Shown here piece by piece: positions 63,815 through 64,000 of a stretch of DNA of 64,000 nucleotides. Below the pieces are notes generated by a model. That model saw only the letters and a list, made by a program, of their open reading frames with translations, searched no databases and was not told the origin of the DNA. The position numbers and the translations under genes were made by a program. The stretch's first letter is position 1. Each line of letters begins with the position of its first letter. Source of the stretch: Paralithodes platypus (Eukaryota > Arthropoda > Malacostraca > Decapoda > Lithodidae); NCBI GenBank assembly GCA_032716605.1, contig CM064518.1, forward strand, positions 43,791,509 to 43,855,508. The letters are read 5' to 3'.

Positions 63815-64000
63815 CAATTGACCACTTGCTCTAGAGTTTCGTTCTATAAGGAAGTTGGAGCGGTAGACATCTATATATTACAGAATTACCAGCTAAAGCA
63901 CGGTCGTAGTACATATATAAATACATATAATTATATTTCCCATACTCTCTATCTATCACAAACCTACATTATTATTGCATTTCCTTTTAATATCAATGTT
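63815..64000. mobile_element. MITE-J, cut by the window end
   Basis: 'caattgaccacttgctctag', 'ctataaggaagttggagc' and 'ggtagacatctat', in the opposite direction to the internal sequence at 6.0-6.2 kb. Confidence 0.8.

Overview
This window looks like repeat-dominated animal nuclear DNA. The overall style fits an arthropod, most plausibly a decapod crustacean: very dense dinucleotide and tetranucleotide microsatellites, CR1-type and RTE-type LINE relics, tRNA-derived SINEs, and several families of short terminal-inverted-repeat elements (MITEs). The taxon is an inference. I find no convincing host protein gene, no rRNA, no functional tRNA, no bacterial-style operon and no CRISPR array. The protein-like segments I can support are decayed reverse-transcriptase pieces of non-LTR retrotransposons. 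Long open frames elsewhere are by-products of tandem repeats.

Family letters are mine. MITE-A is about 325-380 bp, bounded by TTAA, with GGGGAG ends; 'plus' is the orientation that begins TTAAGGGG and carries 'catgtttagcccc' near its start. MITE-B is about 215 bp, TTAA-bounded, with CCC/GGG ends and long inverted repeats (piggyBac-like). MITE-C has ends resembling CCGGTATCACACGAG. MITE-D, E, F, G and N are TA-bounded, mostly CAGT-ended, Tc1/mariner-like elements of about 200-217 bp. MITE-I and MITE-J have long inverted repeats; J looks hAT-like. T is a 489 bp TTAA-bounded element inside a MITE-B.

Layout. 1-9 kb: MITEs, SINEs and CR1 tails, with an RT fragment at 3.88-4.25 kb. 9.4-11.9 kb: a 21 bp minisatellite split by a 5'-truncated CR1. 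12-21 kb: nested MITEs, an RTE-type LINE remnant (15.2 kb), a tRNA-SINE (16.7 kb) and a 62 bp satellite (19.9 kb). 21.7-23.2 kb: an inverted MITE dimer and a CAAT-rich array. 24-47 kb: MITE-A and MITE-B copies, microsatellites and a 35 bp minisatellite (36.9-37.4 kb). 47.0-58.65 kb: the most striking structure, described next. 58.1-59.5 kb: tandem CR1 tails. 59.7-61.44 kb: a frameshifted LINE. 61.4-64 kb: self-nested MITE-B copies, element T, a tRNA-like palindrome and further MITEs.

The standout structure is a roughly 8.2 kb inverted repeat made of a 30 bp satellite (about 120 monomers per arm), folded about a centre near 52.785 kb. Its core holds seven roughly 56 bp repeats on each side in mirror orientation. 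It is bracketed by a direct segmental duplication. The 30 bp monomer nearly matches an internal stretch of MITE-E, so the satellite appears to have been born inside a mariner-like MITE. A recurring theme is that MITEs act as seeds for satellites and as landing pads for each other at TTAA sites.
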